Below are positions 1-8,017 of a stretch of DNA of 64,000 bases, piece after piece. How positions within the stretch are numbered: position 1 is the stretch's first letter; every line of letters begins with the position of its first letter. Both the position numbers and the translations under genes were made by a program. The stretch is taken from the NCBI GenBank assembly GCA_041672845.1, contig JBAYYV010000006.1, positions 1 through 64,000 on the forward strand. Direction: 5' to 3'. The notes under the pieces are model-generated. The model made no database searches and had not been told where the DNA came from. It was given only the letters and a program-made list of their open reading frames with translations. The stretch is from JBAYDV01 sp041672845 (GTDB lineage: Bacteria > Bacteroidota > Bacteroidia > Bacteroidales > UBA932).

Positions 1-2
1 CC

Positions 3-1736
3 GAAACAACTATTTGGTCGACAATAAAAAAGGTTGAACAAAATAATTGGAATGGTGCTTACGAAACAATTGGTTTCCCCATTGACAATACCCAAATTTA
101 TGTGGTTGACGAATATTTTAAACCGCAACCAATTGGCGTTTCGGGCGAATTATTAATTGGCGGCAAAGGAGTTGCCAAAGGCTATTATAACCGTCCCGAC
201 TTAAATATCGACAGGTTTATTGATTCGCCTTTCGAAAAGGGAGCAAAGCTTTACAGAACAGGCGACAGGGTTAAATTTCTTGAAGATGGTAACCTGGAAT
301 ACCTGGAAAGAATGGATAATCAGGTTAAAATTCGCGGTTTCAGAATTGAATTGGGAGAAATTGAAACAGCTTTAAAATCGTTGAAATACATTCGCGATGC
401 AGTGGTAGTAGTAAAAGAAGACTCGTCGAAGAACAAGGTGCTGGCTGCCTATTTTATTTCGAAAAACTGCACAGTTAATCAAAACGAAATTGCAAAAGAA
501 ATACGCAAAAAAGTTCCCGATTATATGGTTCCGGGCGTTTATACTGAATTGTCGGAATTTCCTATGACACCAAACGGAAAAATAGACAGAAAAGCGCTAC
601 CCGACCCGGAAACGAAGAGCAACGATACAACAGAAATTATTCCTCCCGAAACTAAAAATGAAAAGCAAATTCTTGAAGTTTGGAAAAAAATATTGGAAAA
701 AGATGAAATAAGTGTCGAGGACGACTTTTTTGCTCTCGGAGGCCATTCGTTACTGGCAGTTAATTTAATGGTTAAAATCGAAGAAAAAACGGGTATCAGA
801 CTTCCGTTGGCTACGCTATTTAACCACACAACCATTCGCAAACTTGCACAGTGTATCCACGAAACAGATATTTCGTGGAAATCGCTTGTTCCAATTAAAC
901 CTAATGGAAACAAAAATCCGGTTTACCTTGTACACGGTGCCGGATTAAACGTTTTGTTGTACAGTTCGCTGGTTAAATATCTTGATGAAGATCAGCCAAT
1001 ATTTGGGTTGCAAGCTAAAGGTCTCGATGGAAAAGAACGACCGCTGGAAACAATTGAAGAAATTGCGGCTCATTACAATAGCCAAATTCTTGAACTCAAT
1101 CCTGATGGTCCGTATGCGCTTGCCGGGTTTTCGTTTGGCGGATTAATAGCTTTCGAAATGGCCCGCCAATTAAAAGAAAGTGGTAAAAAAATTGTTTTCC
1201 TTGGTATGTTCGATACCGTGGCTTACAGTAGTTTGAAAACTTATTCAATATCCAAACAATTATTGTACAAAAGCAAATTTACCATTAACCAAATTATTTT
1301 TGACATACTACAATTTTTTAAAGAACCACTAAAGTTAAAAAAACAATTCCTACAATGGAAATGGAATAATCTATTAACAAGAAAAAATGCTTTAATTTAC
1401 AAACAAAAGATAAAAATAGTCCAGTTAAAATCATCGAAAGGTAACAAGGAAGAATTGCCTGAATATCTTTATAATGTACACGAAGCAAATAATCTTGCCG
1501 GCGAAAATTATATTTTAAAACCTTACAATATAAAAGTCGATTTATTTAGGGCGCAGCATCAAATATTTTATATTGAAGAACCAAAAACATATAACTGGAA
1601 AAAATATGCCAAAAGCGGGGTAAATATTTACGATGTACCAGGTGACCATTCAAATATCTTTGCGCCACCTCACGATAAAAAGTTTGCCCAAATTTTACAA
1701 AACTGTTTAAATAAAAGCTTTGAAAAAAACGTATAA
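3..1736 (+). CDS. Nonribosomal peptide synthetase, 3' end (A-PCP-TE), truncated by window edge
   Basis: The reading frame is open from base 3, so the 5' part of the gene lies outside the window. Visible order: the second half of an adenylation domain, a carrier domain and a thioesterase. The adenylation part shows ETTIWST (core A5), YRTGD (A7), KIRGFRIELGEIE (A8) and NGKIDRKALP with the A10 lysine. The carrier motif LGGHSL has the serine that takes phosphopantetheine (about residue 249 of the visible part). The C-terminal thioesterase has GFSFGG as nucleophile elbow and GDHSN as the likely catalytic histidine. It would activate the last amino acid and release the product by hydrolysis or cyclisation. 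The residues that set substrate choice lie mostly upstream, so the amino acid cannot be read. A phosphopantetheinyl transferase follows 7 bp downstream. Codon use (many TCG and TTC codons) differs from the genes after 17 kb. Confidence 0.93.
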   Translation, partial: ETTIWSTIKKVEQNNWNGAYETIGFPIDNTQIYVVDEYFKPQPIGVSGELLIGGKGVAKGYYNRPDLNIDRFIDSPFEKGAKLYRTGDRVKFLEDGNLEYLERMDNQVKIRGFRIELGEIETALKSLKYIRDAVVVVKEDSSKNKVLAAYFISKNCTVNQNEIAKEIRKKVPDYMVPGVYTELSEFPMTPNGKIDRKALPDPETKSNDTTEIIPPETKNEKQILEVWKKILEKDEISVEDDFFALGGHSLLAVNLMVKIEEKTGIRLPLATLFNHTTIRKLAQCIHETDISWKSLVPIKPNGNKNPVYLVHGAGLNVLLYSSLVKYLDEDQPIFGLQAKGLDGKERPLETIEEIAAHYNSQILELNPDGPYALAGFSFGGLIAFEMARQLKESGKKIVFLGMFDTVAYSSLKTYSISKQLLYKSKFTINQIIFDILQFFKEPLKLKKQFLQWKWNNLLTRKNALIYKQKIKIVQLKSSKGNKEELPEYLYNVHEANNLAGENYILKPYNIKVDLFRAQHQIFYIEEPKTYNWKKYAKSGVNIYDVPGDHSNIFAPPHDKKFAQILQNCLNKSFEKNV

Positions 1737-1743
1737 AATAATA

Positions 1744-2493
1744 ATGCAAAATATCGATTTTAAGCCGGAAGTGACAAAATTTTCAGAGTTAGATAATAGT
1801 CTTGAATGTCCGATAATTCTTGTTGCCGACATCAATAATTTTGGGTTCGATGATAACCTGATGTTTCAGAAGTTGAATACTAAGGAGAAAAAACAGGCAA
1901 ACAAATTTAAGGTTGAAAAACCAAAGAAAACTTACATTCTTGCCCACTTTTTAAATCATTATTTTCTGCAGAAATTTCATTTTTTGCCAAACGAATTAAG
2001 CGATTACCAAACCGGAAAATTTGGCAAACCTTATTTCGAAAATAAACCTGGGCTTTATTTTAATATTTCGCATGCACAAAATAGAGTTGCACTGGCCTAT
2101 TTTAAGCACGAAATTGGTGCCGACATTGAACATATAAAAGGCGGCAAAGAACAAATAAATTTAGTAAGCCAGCACTATTTTACGCGGGCCGAAAACGAAC
2201 AAATAAGCAACAACAACAATTTATTTTATAAGTTTTGGACAAAAAAAGAATCGCTATTAAAAGCCATTGGCTGCGGAATTACAGACGAACTTACAAAGAT
2301 TGAAACGGCACATCACTCACAAAAGTTAGCACTCGAAGAAGATATATTTAAAGACTTTGACAGGAAAAAATTGTTTATCTGGTCGGAAAAATTAAACGAT
2401 TACTATTTAAGTATTTGTTCGCCCAAAGCTTTTACTAAAATTAAATTAGTTAAAATAACTGAAAAAAATATTAAACATGCAAACAAAGCGTAA
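1744..2493 (+). CDS. 4'-phosphopantetheinyl transferase, Sfp/AcpT type
   Basis: Transfers the phosphopantetheine arm of CoA to carrier-protein serines, here most likely the carrier domain of the synthetase just upstream. The family signatures are present: NISHA, GADIE (magnesium-binding acidic residues) and FWTKKESLLKAIG, the WxxKEA-like block with the catalytic glutamate and lysine. The 249-residue length is normal for the Sfp group. The ATG at 1744 is chosen over an in-frame TTG at 1720, because the TTG would overlap the synthetase and adds residues with no family match. The 3' end overlaps the next gene by 17 bp, so the four genes from the left edge form one operon. Confidence 0.9.
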   Translation: MQNIDFKPEVTKFSELDNSLECPIILVADINNFGFDDNLMFQKLNTKEKKQANKFKVEKPKKTYILAHFLNHYFLQKFHFLPNELSDYQTGKFGKPYFENKPGLYFNISHAQNRVALAYFKHEIGADIEHIKGGKEQINLVSQHYFTRAENEQISNNNNLFYKFWTKKESLLKAIGCGITDELTKIETAHHSQKLALEEDIFKDFDRKKLFIWSEKLNDYYLSICSPKAFTKIKLVKITEKNIKHANKA

Positions 2494-3292
2494 AAAGAGA
2501 CTGATAATATTGCTGTTAATTGCAATTCCTGTTTACATTGGAATTTGTACTTACGTATATTTCAACCAGGAAAAATTTCTATTTCAGTACTATAAAATCA
2601 ATACAAACATCGAATATAAAATTAATGTTCCGTTTGAAGAAACGAACTTTAGAACAGATTCCGGGGTGCTGATAAACGGGCTTTATTTCAAACAAAAAAA
2701 TGCAAAAGGCATCGTTATAATAAACAGAGGCAGTGGCGGTTCTCTTGAAAATTACAGCCCAAAACAAAGCGTATTCTACAACGATTTAAATTACGACGTA
2801 TTTATTTACGATTACCGTGGCAATGGAAAAAGCCAGGGAAATTCGGAAAATATGGAATCGCTATTTCACGATTTACGATTTATTTACAAACACTTTTCGC
2901 AAATTTATGGCGAAGAAAATATTGTTTTGTTAGGGGACTCGTTTGGAACAGGAATAGCCGCAAAAATTGCATCCGAAAATAATCCGAAACACCTTATTTT
3001 AATGGCTCCGTATTACAAATATAACGAATTACTGCGGCGGCGCTCGGGATGGATGCCACTTGGCCTGATTGTGAAATACAATTTCAAAACTTTCGAATAT
3101 CTCGAAAAATGTTCCTGCCCAGTTCTTTTAATTCATGGCGAGCAAGACGATGCCATAAAACCAAAAGCCTCAGAAAGATTATACAAACATATTAACTCGG
3201 AAAAACATTTGCTGATAATAAAAAATGCCGGGCACTCAAATCTTAGTAAATATCCTGAATACAATAAAACCATTAAATCTTTATTAGAATGA
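2477..3292 (+). CDS. Membrane-anchored alpha/beta hydrolase
   Basis: A 271-residue serine hydrolase with an uncleaved-looking N-terminal membrane anchor (residues about 8-28, after a KRKKR positive cluster), so the catalytic domain should face the periplasm. The fold is shown by YDYRGNGKSQG, the nucleophile elbow GDSFGTG (Ser about 155), GEQDDAIKP (acid) and NAGHSN (His). It resembles the YfhR/BEM46 group of hydrolases, whose substrates are poorly known. Lying inside the NRPS operon, it may trim or release an acylated or ester-linked product, but that is inference. It overlaps its neighbours on both sides (17 bp and 4 bp). Confidence 0.85.
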   Translation: MQTKRKKRLIILLLIAIPVYIGICTYVYFNQEKFLFQYYKINTNIEYKINVPFEETNFRTDSGVLINGLYFKQKNAKGIVIINRGSGGSLENYSPKQSVFYNDLNYDVFIYDYRGNGKSQGNSENMESLFHDLRFIYKHFSQIYGEENIVLLGDSFGTGIAAKIASENNPKHLILMAPYYKYNELLRRRSGWMPLGLIVKYNFKTFEYLEKCSCPVLLIHGEQDDAIKPKASERLYKHINSEKHLLIIKNAGHSNLSKYPEYNKTIKSLLE

Positions 3293-4062
3293 AAATAGCT
3301 TTACTTGGACATGGAGTCTTTTCGAATTATTCGTACCGAATGTTGCAGCCTGTTTTAGAAGACAAAAGCTTCGAAATAGTTCTTATGATAATTTACCAGC
3401 CCAAAGAAAAATCGATAAAACAGAAATTAATTTCGAGTTGGAAAAAAGGCCGTCGTGGTTATCTTTTAATTATTATTTCCGAAGCAATTATAAAAAAAAT
3501 ACAAGCTAAAATCAAGAAAAAAGAAGTAGAAGAAAAAGACTATTATTCAGAAAAATTTTTCAGTAAAAGACAGGTAAATATTATAAAAACGCCAAAATTA
3601 TATACCGATGAAATTATTGAACAGGTTAAAAGTTACGATGCAGATGCGCTTGTTCTTGTGGATTTTTATAGAATTGTTCGCGATAAATTAATCCATCTTT
3701 TCCCGAAAGGAGTTTTTTCGTATCACTACGGAAATATGCGAAATTATCGTGGTCAGCCACCGGCATTTTGGGAGTTTTACAATGGCGAAAAAGAAATGGG
3801 AGTTACCGTACAACAAATTAATGCAGGTCTTGACTGCGGCGAACCAATTGAAGAAATGACAATTCAGTTCGACAAAGAAAAAAACAGTATTCCTTCAGTT
3901 TCGAAATGGGTTGATAAAAAATGCCCAACTATGATGTACAAAGCCTTAAAAAAAATACAAGGCGGCTACCAGCCCGAAAAAATTGAAAAATACGGAGAAT
4001 TATGTACTGTTCCTACCCTACGGCAGTGGATTTGGTTTCATATAAAACAGCTGTTTCGGTAA
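3289..4062 (+). CDS. Formyltransferase-like protein (GART/Fmt fold)
   Basis: A 257-residue protein of the formyltetrahydrofolate-dependent formyltransferase fold. The diagnostic region is FSYHYGNMRNYRGQPPAFW followed by GVTVQQINAGLDCGEP, matching the Fmt/ArnA pattern NxH...RG...TG(V/I)T...(L/M)D.GD. The catalytic His and Asp are present, but the family asparagine two residues before the His appears to be serine. It could be a formyltransferase acting on the peptide or on an amino sugar, or an inactive relative. The ATGA overlap with the hydrolase shows translational coupling. It is the last gene of the NRPS operon. What follows is remnant DNA on the other strand. Confidence 0.75.
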   Translation: MKIALLGHGVFSNYSYRMLQPVLEDKSFEIVLMIIYQPKEKSIKQKLISSWKKGRRGYLLIIISEAIIKKIQAKIKKKEVEEKDYYSEKFFSKRQVNIIKTPKLYTDEIIEQVKSYDADALVLVDFYRIVRDKLIHLFPKGVFSYHYGNMRNYRGQPPAFWEFYNGEKEMGVTVQQINAGLDCGEPIEEMTIQFDKEKNSIPSVSKWVDKKCPTMMYKALKKIQGGYQPEKIEKYGELCTVPTLRQWIWFHIKQLFR

Positions 4063-4216
4063 AAATTATTTTGTTTGCCCTGTAACCAATAAACATTCTA
4101 TCTTCTGGTAACAAACCATCTTGCTTTGGATAATCCCAAAATTGCATACCATATGTTTTAGCATCCTTTTCTGTATTCTCAATATAACGCAGTTGCATTA
4201 CTTGGTCATCGGATAC
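4063..4216 (-). pseudogene. Unrecognised coding remnant, cut off by the NRPS block
   Basis: On the minus strand an open frame beginning near VSDDQVMQLRYIEN continues through WDYPKQDGLLPEDRMF and IGYRANKII. It has ordinary protein composition, then runs into the 3' end of the forward formyltransferase gene without a natural end of its own. It looks like the middle of a gene whose 3' part was lost when the 1-4062 block was joined here. An ATG occurs at 4198. I do not recognise the family. It could also be a chance open frame. Confidence 0.35.
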
Positions 4217-4372
4217 TTACTTAAATTTAACATTATCATTTACTAATTTTAAATACTTATTTATTATTCTTTTATATATTAATGATACAGGAGTGATAAG
4301 TAAAACTGAAAATATCACTATTGTAAATATTGAATATCCTTTTAAAAAATCTACTATTTCAAATCTTTTCAT
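4217..4372 (-). pseudogene. Acyltransferase-3 family remnant (N-terminal membrane segment joined to a short tail)
   Basis: A 51-codon reading frame on the minus strand starts MKRFEIVDFLKGYSIFTI. This closely follows the N-terminus of acyltransferase-3 (OatA/YeiB-like) membrane proteins, in which a charged first stretch leads straight into the first membrane helix. After one helix it ends in a basic tail (IYKRIINKYLKL...) that resembles the cytoplasmic C-terminus of such proteins, so about 300 residues are missing. A purine-rich stretch precedes the ATG. It is read as an internally deleted gene. The family call rests on the first ~22 residues. Confidence 0.5.
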
Positions 4373-4696
4373 GGTAATATCTTCCTTTAGTTTACTGAGT
4401 TTTAATTTTCTTCTCTTATGTATAAAGGAAAATTATTATGATTATTACGTTATTTATTTAATTCAGGTTCAAGGGATTCTTGAATACGTACATGCAAAAT
4501 CTTTCTGTTCAAATTAATTAACGAATGTACTGATACTATTTAAAATTTACAAAATTAACACGAACAACCTTAAATGAAAAATGTCCTCTTGATAATAATT
4601 TCATGTTTTGTGGAATTAACAAAGCTGTAATTAATTATAATATTTTTTGTTTATTCAAAAATTCAAGTACCTTTACTCGAAGAAAAAGATAAAAAA
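4373..4696. other. Noncoding stretch before the histidine leader
   Basis: AT-rich DNA with stops in all frames. A weak plus-strand promoter candidate, TATTTTTTG at 4641-4649, resembles the Bacteroidota -7 box with one extra base; I found no well-spaced TTTG for the -33 element. The start of the his leader transcript should lie between about 4650 and 4690. Confidence 0.3.
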
Positions 4697-4753
4697 ATGA
4701 CATTTATACTATTACATCTTCATCATCATCATATTTGCCCTCAGGCGAAGTGA
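4697..4753 (+). CDS. hisL: Histidine operon leader peptide
   Basis: An 18-codon open frame encodes MTFILLHLHHHHICPQAK. Five of the 18 codons are His (all CAT), four of them consecutive, and the peptide stops 33 bp before a terminator hairpin that precedes hisG. This is the layout of a ribosome-sensing attenuator: when charged tRNA-His is scarce the ribosome stalls on 4715-4732. No Shine-Dalgarno is visible, but an A-rich stretch precedes the ATG, as is usual in Bacteroidota. The reading is independent of any family match and rests on the His run and its position. Confidence 0.88.
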   Translation: MTFILLHLHHHHICPQAK

Positions 4754-4799
4754 TAATGATATGTAATTAATTTAATATATCTAAATAACACTGTCTGAG
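4740..4799 (+). promoter_or_regulatory. Antiterminator pairing of the his attenuator
   Basis: CTCAGGCG (4740-4747, the last codons of the leader peptide) can pair with TGTCTGAG (4792-4799), the 5' arm of the terminator, through six Watson-Crick and two G-U pairs. A ribosome that reaches the leader stop codon would cover 4740-4747 and let the terminator fold. A ribosome stalled on the first His codons would leave it free, so the antiterminator forms. This is inferred from complementarity only. Confidence 0.6.
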
Positions 4800-4820
4800 T
4801 AAATCAGATGGTGTTTTTTT
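4787..4820 (+). terminator. Attenuator terminator ahead of hisG
   Basis: A 12-bp stem (4787-4798 with 4804-4815; AACACTGTCTGA against TCAGATGGTGTT, two G-U pairs) with loop GTAAA is followed by a run of seven T (4814-4820). It is a standard Rho-independent terminator placed between the His-rich leader and hisG, 36 bp before the hisG start. An in-frame ATG at 4808 lies inside the hairpin and is therefore unlikely to be the hisG start. Confidence 0.85.
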
Positions 4821-4855
4821 ATTCCAAAAGGTTTGCTCAGGCTATTTTAAAAAAC

Positions 4856-5713
4856 ATGAGCAAACTAAAAATAGCAATTCAAAAAAGCGGAAGATTAAAC
4901 GAAGATTCGTTAAAACTCTTAAAAGATTGTGGTATTGCCATTAACAATGGTAAAGACCAACTAAAAGTGGTAGTAGATAATTTCCCTATGGAAATTTTAT
5001 ACTTGCGCAACTCAGATATTCCTCAATATGTAGAGGATGGAACAGTAGATATCGCTATAGTAGGAAAAAACCTATTAATAGAAAAACAAAAGAAAGTCAA
5101 AATCGTTCAAAAATTAGGATTCTCAAAATGCATGGTTTCTTTAGCTGTTCCCAAAGAAGTAGAAGATGATTCCATCAATTACTTTAATGGGAAAAAAATC
5201 GCCACCTCCTATCCTGTCACTCTTAAATCTTATTTGGATAAACACCATATTAAAGCAGAAATACATACTATTTCTGGTTCAGTCGAAATAGCTCCAAACA
5301 TCGGTTTAGCTGATGGGATTTGTGATATTGTAAGTTCTGGAAACACTTTATTTAAAAACGGATTAAGAAAAACACAAGTAATCTTAAAATCAGAAGCTGT
5401 ATTGGTTAAATCACTTCAGTTAGATAACGAACAAGAAAAAATCTTAAGCAGATTATTGTTTAGAATTAATGCAGTATTAAGAGCTAAAAATAGCAAGTAC
5501 ATATTACTAAATGTACCTAATGAAAAAATAGAAGCAGTGACTAAAATCTTACCTGTTTTAAAAAGCCCCACTATACTTCCTTTAGCAGATAATGGCTGGA
5601 GTTCCTTACACTCAGTAATTAATGAAAATCAATTTTGGGATATAATCGATGAACTAAAAACTGCCGGAGCAGAAGATATTTTAATTATACCAATAGATAA
5701 AATGGTAATATGA
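4856..5713 (+). CDS. hisG: ATP phosphoribosyltransferase, long form
   Basis: First step of histidine synthesis: ATP plus PRPP to phosphoribosyl-ATP. The 285-residue protein begins MSKLKIAIQKSGRLNEDS, the conserved N-terminus of the long HisG form. It contains the PRPP loop region GICDIVSSGNTLFKN and a C-terminal regulatory domain, so no HisZ partner is needed and His feedback is expected. The start at 4856 is taken because the longer reading from 4808 begins inside the terminator stem and adds 16 unmatched residues. The sequence resembles flavobacterial HisG more than the Bacteroides type as I know them, which would fit transfer of the operon. The stop overlaps hisD as ATGA. Confidence 0.96.
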   Translation: MSKLKIAIQKSGRLNEDSLKLLKDCGIAINNGKDQLKVVVDNFPMEILYLRNSDIPQYVEDGTVDIAIVGKNLLIEKQKKVKIVQKLGFSKCMVSLAVPKEVEDDSINYFNGKKIATSYPVTLKSYLDKHHIKAEIHTISGSVEIAPNIGLADGICDIVSSGNTLFKNGLRKTQVILKSEAVLVKSLQLDNEQEKILSRLLFRINAVLRAKNSKYILLNVPNEKIEAVTKILPVLKSPTILPLADNGWSSLHSVINENQFWDIIDELKTAGAEDILIIPIDKMVI

Positions 5714-6999
5714 AAAAGTATAACAAACCAAACATAAAAGAATGGGAAGAGCTTACAAAACGTCCAATCTTGGACCAAGAGAAATTAAAAAAAGTTGTTA
5801 GATCAATACTTAATGAGGTGAAACTGAATGGAGATAAGGCACTCATTAAATACGCAAGCATGTTTGATGGATTTGATTTAATTAGGTTAGATGTTTCAGA
5901 AAAAGAAATAGCATTAGCTAAAAAACAAGTTCCCACTGAACTGAAAGAAGCTATACAAACTGCTTACAAAAACATATATGCTTTCCATAAAGCACAGAAA
6001 ATACAAGAAAGAATAATTGAAACTACTCCTGGTGTTAAATGTTGGAGAAAATCTGTAGCAATAGAAAAAGTTGGGCTTTATATTCCGGGAGGAAGTGCTC
6101 CTTTATTCTCAACCATTTTAATGTTAGGGATCCCTGCTCTAATAGCTGGTTGTAAAGATTTAGTATTGTGCACGCCTCCTAATAAAAATCAGGAAATTAA
6201 TCCGACTATTTTATATACAGCTAATTTGGTTGGTATCACTAAAATTTATAAAGCAGGTGGCGCTCAAGCTATTGCTGCTATGGCTTATGGTACTGAAACT
6301 ATTCCTCAGGTATATAAAATTTTCGGCCCTGGAAACCAATACGTAACCAAAGCCAAAGAAATGGTTCAGCAGGATGGTGTGGCTATTGATATGCCTGCTG
6401 GCCCAAGTGAAGTATTGGTAATAGCTGATGATACTTGTAACCCGAGTTTTGTAGCCGCTGATTTATTGTCTCAAGCAGAACATGGTCCTGATAGTCAAGT
6501 AACTTTATTAAGCGATAACGACTCAATAGTTGAAAGATGTTTGATAGAAGTAAATCGACAAATACAATTTTTGCCAAGAAAAAAAATAGCTGTAAAAGCT
6601 TTAGCGAATAGTAAATCTATAACATTAAACAATGTGGATGAATGTATTGCATTTAGCAACCAATATGCACCAGAGCACTTAATCATTGCTTCTGAAAAAG
6701 CTAATGATTTCATCAATAAAATAACCAATGCAGGTTCAGTTTTTTTGGGAAATTACAGTTGTGAATCTGCTGGAGATTATGCAAGTGGAACCAATCACAC
6801 ATTACCTACTAATGGTTTTGCTAAAAATTATAGTGGTGTTTCTTTAGACAGTTTTATAAAAAAGATAACCTTTCAAGAACTTAATAAAGAAGGAATTAAT
6901 AACATAGGAAAATCCATAGAAATCATGGCTGAAGCCGAAGAGTTACTAGCACACAAAAATGCTGTTACATTAAGACTAAAAAATATTAAAAATGATTAA
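5710..6999 (+). CDS. hisD: Histidinol dehydrogenase
   Basis: Oxidises L-histidinol to histidine in two NAD steps. The 429-residue length is standard. Visible landmarks are the family glycine-rich segment GLYIPGGSAPLFST, the FGPGNQYVTKAKE region, AGPSEVLVIADD, the zinc-region SQAEHGPDSQV and the catalytic pair Glu-His in YAPEHLIIA. The start codon overlaps the hisG stop (ATGA), giving translational coupling. Confidence 0.97.
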   Translation: MKKYNKPNIKEWEELTKRPILDQEKLKKVVRSILNEVKLNGDKALIKYASMFDGFDLIRLDVSEKEIALAKKQVPTELKEAIQTAYKNIYAFHKAQKIQERIIETTPGVKCWRKSVAIEKVGLYIPGGSAPLFSTILMLGIPALIAGCKDLVLCTPPNKNQEINPTILYTANLVGITKIYKAGGAQAIAAMAYGTETIPQVYKIFGPGNQYVTKAKEMVQQDGVAIDMPAGPSEVLVIADDTCNPSFVAADLLSQAEHGPDSQVTLLSDNDSIVERCLIEVNRQIQFLPRKKIAVKALANSKSITLNNVDECIAFSNQYAPEHLIIASEKANDFINKITNAGSVFLGNYSCESAGDYASGTNHTLPTNGFAKNYSGVSLDSFIKKITFQELNKEGINNIGKSIEIMAEAEELLAHKNAVTLRLKNIKND

Positions 7000-8017
7000 A
7001 ATAGAAAACATAGTTCGTCCTAATATTTTGGAACTACTATCATACTCCTGTGCTAGAGATGAGTATAATGGTAAAGAAGGAATATTTTTAGATGCTAACG
7101 AAAACCCTTTTGGAGAATTAAATCGTTATCCTGATCCTTACCAAAAAGAGCTTAAAAAAAAATTAGCTATTTTAAAAAAAGTCTCCATCGAAAACATATT
7201 TGTGGGAAATGGCAGTGATGAAGTCATTGATTTGATTTTCAGAATATTTTGTAATCCAGAATCAGATAAGGCACTTTCCTTCTCTCCTACTTACTCCATG
7301 TATAATGTTTCTGCAGCTATTAATAATGTAGAATTGATAACACTTCCTCTGAAAAGTGAATTTCAAATGGATATGGAAAAAGTAAAACCTTACTTAGATA
7401 ATAGTAGTATTAAACTAATTTTTATTTGCTCACCAAATAATCCAACAGGAAATTTGATGAATAGAGGTGATATTGAATTTATTCTCAACCACTTTAATGG
7501 GATTGTAATTATTGATGAGGCTTATATAGATTTTGCTGAAGGAGAATCCTTAATAAATTTAATCAATCAATACAATAATTTAATAATAAGCCAGACTTTC
7601 AGTAAAGCTTGGGGACTAGCCGCTGCACGTATTGGAATAGCTTATGCTAATCCAGAAATCATTAAACTTTATAATAAGGTAAAACCACCATACAATATAA
7701 GCGAATTGAATCAAAAAGCTGCCTTAAATGCTCTTGAAAATTTAGATAACTACCGACTGAATCTGAAAACCATTCTAAAAGAAAAAAAACAATTAAAAGC
7801 AGACTTACAAAAACTCGATTTAGTAAAAAAAATATATCCTACAGATGCTAATTTCTTATTAATTGAATTTGAAAATGCTGATTACATTTATGCCTATTTG
7901 GTAAAAAAACAAATCATTACCAGAAATAAAAATAAACAAGTAGCCCACTGTATTCGAATATCAGTAGGCACTCAAGAAGAAAACAAAAAACTGATAAATG
8001 CTTTAAAAAATATATAA
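6992..8017 (+). CDS. hisC: Histidinol-phosphate aminotransferase
   Basis: PLP enzyme that converts imidazole acetol phosphate and glutamate to histidinol phosphate. The 341-residue protein has the fold-type I signatures: DANENPFG near the N-terminus, SPNNPTGN (cofactor asparagine), DEAYIDFA (Asp to the pyridine nitrogen) and SQTFSKAWGLAAARIG with the Schiff-base lysine. It overlaps hisD by 8 bp and hisB by one base (TAATG). Confidence 0.96.
   Translation: MIKIENIVRPNILELLSYSCARDEYNGKEGIFLDANENPFGELNRYPDPYQKELKKKLAILKKVSIENIFVGNGSDEVIDLIFRIFCNPESDKALSFSPTYSMYNVSAAINNVELITLPLKSEFQMDMEKVKPYLDNSSIKLIFICSPNNPTGNLMNRGDIEFILNHFNGIVIIDEAYIDFAEGESLINLINQYNNLIISQTFSKAWGLAAARIGIAYANPEIIKLYNKVKPPYNISELNQKAALNALENLDNYRLNLKTILKEKKQLKADLQKLDLVKKIYPTDANFLLIEFENADYIYAYLVKKQIITRNKNKQVAHCIRISVGTQEENKKLINALKNI

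Noticed and set aside
1720..1743. TTG start for the phosphopantetheinyl transferase
   Set aside because: ATG at 1744 is in frame, avoids overlap with the synthetase and gives the normal length.
4293..4517. Plus-strand 74-codon open frame from a GTG
   Set aside because: The opposite strand has the better coding match (acyltransferase start), and this peptide has no recognisable features.
4808..4855. Longer hisG start at 4808
   Set aside because: It begins inside the terminator hairpin and adds 16 residues with no family match; the family N-terminus starts at 4856.
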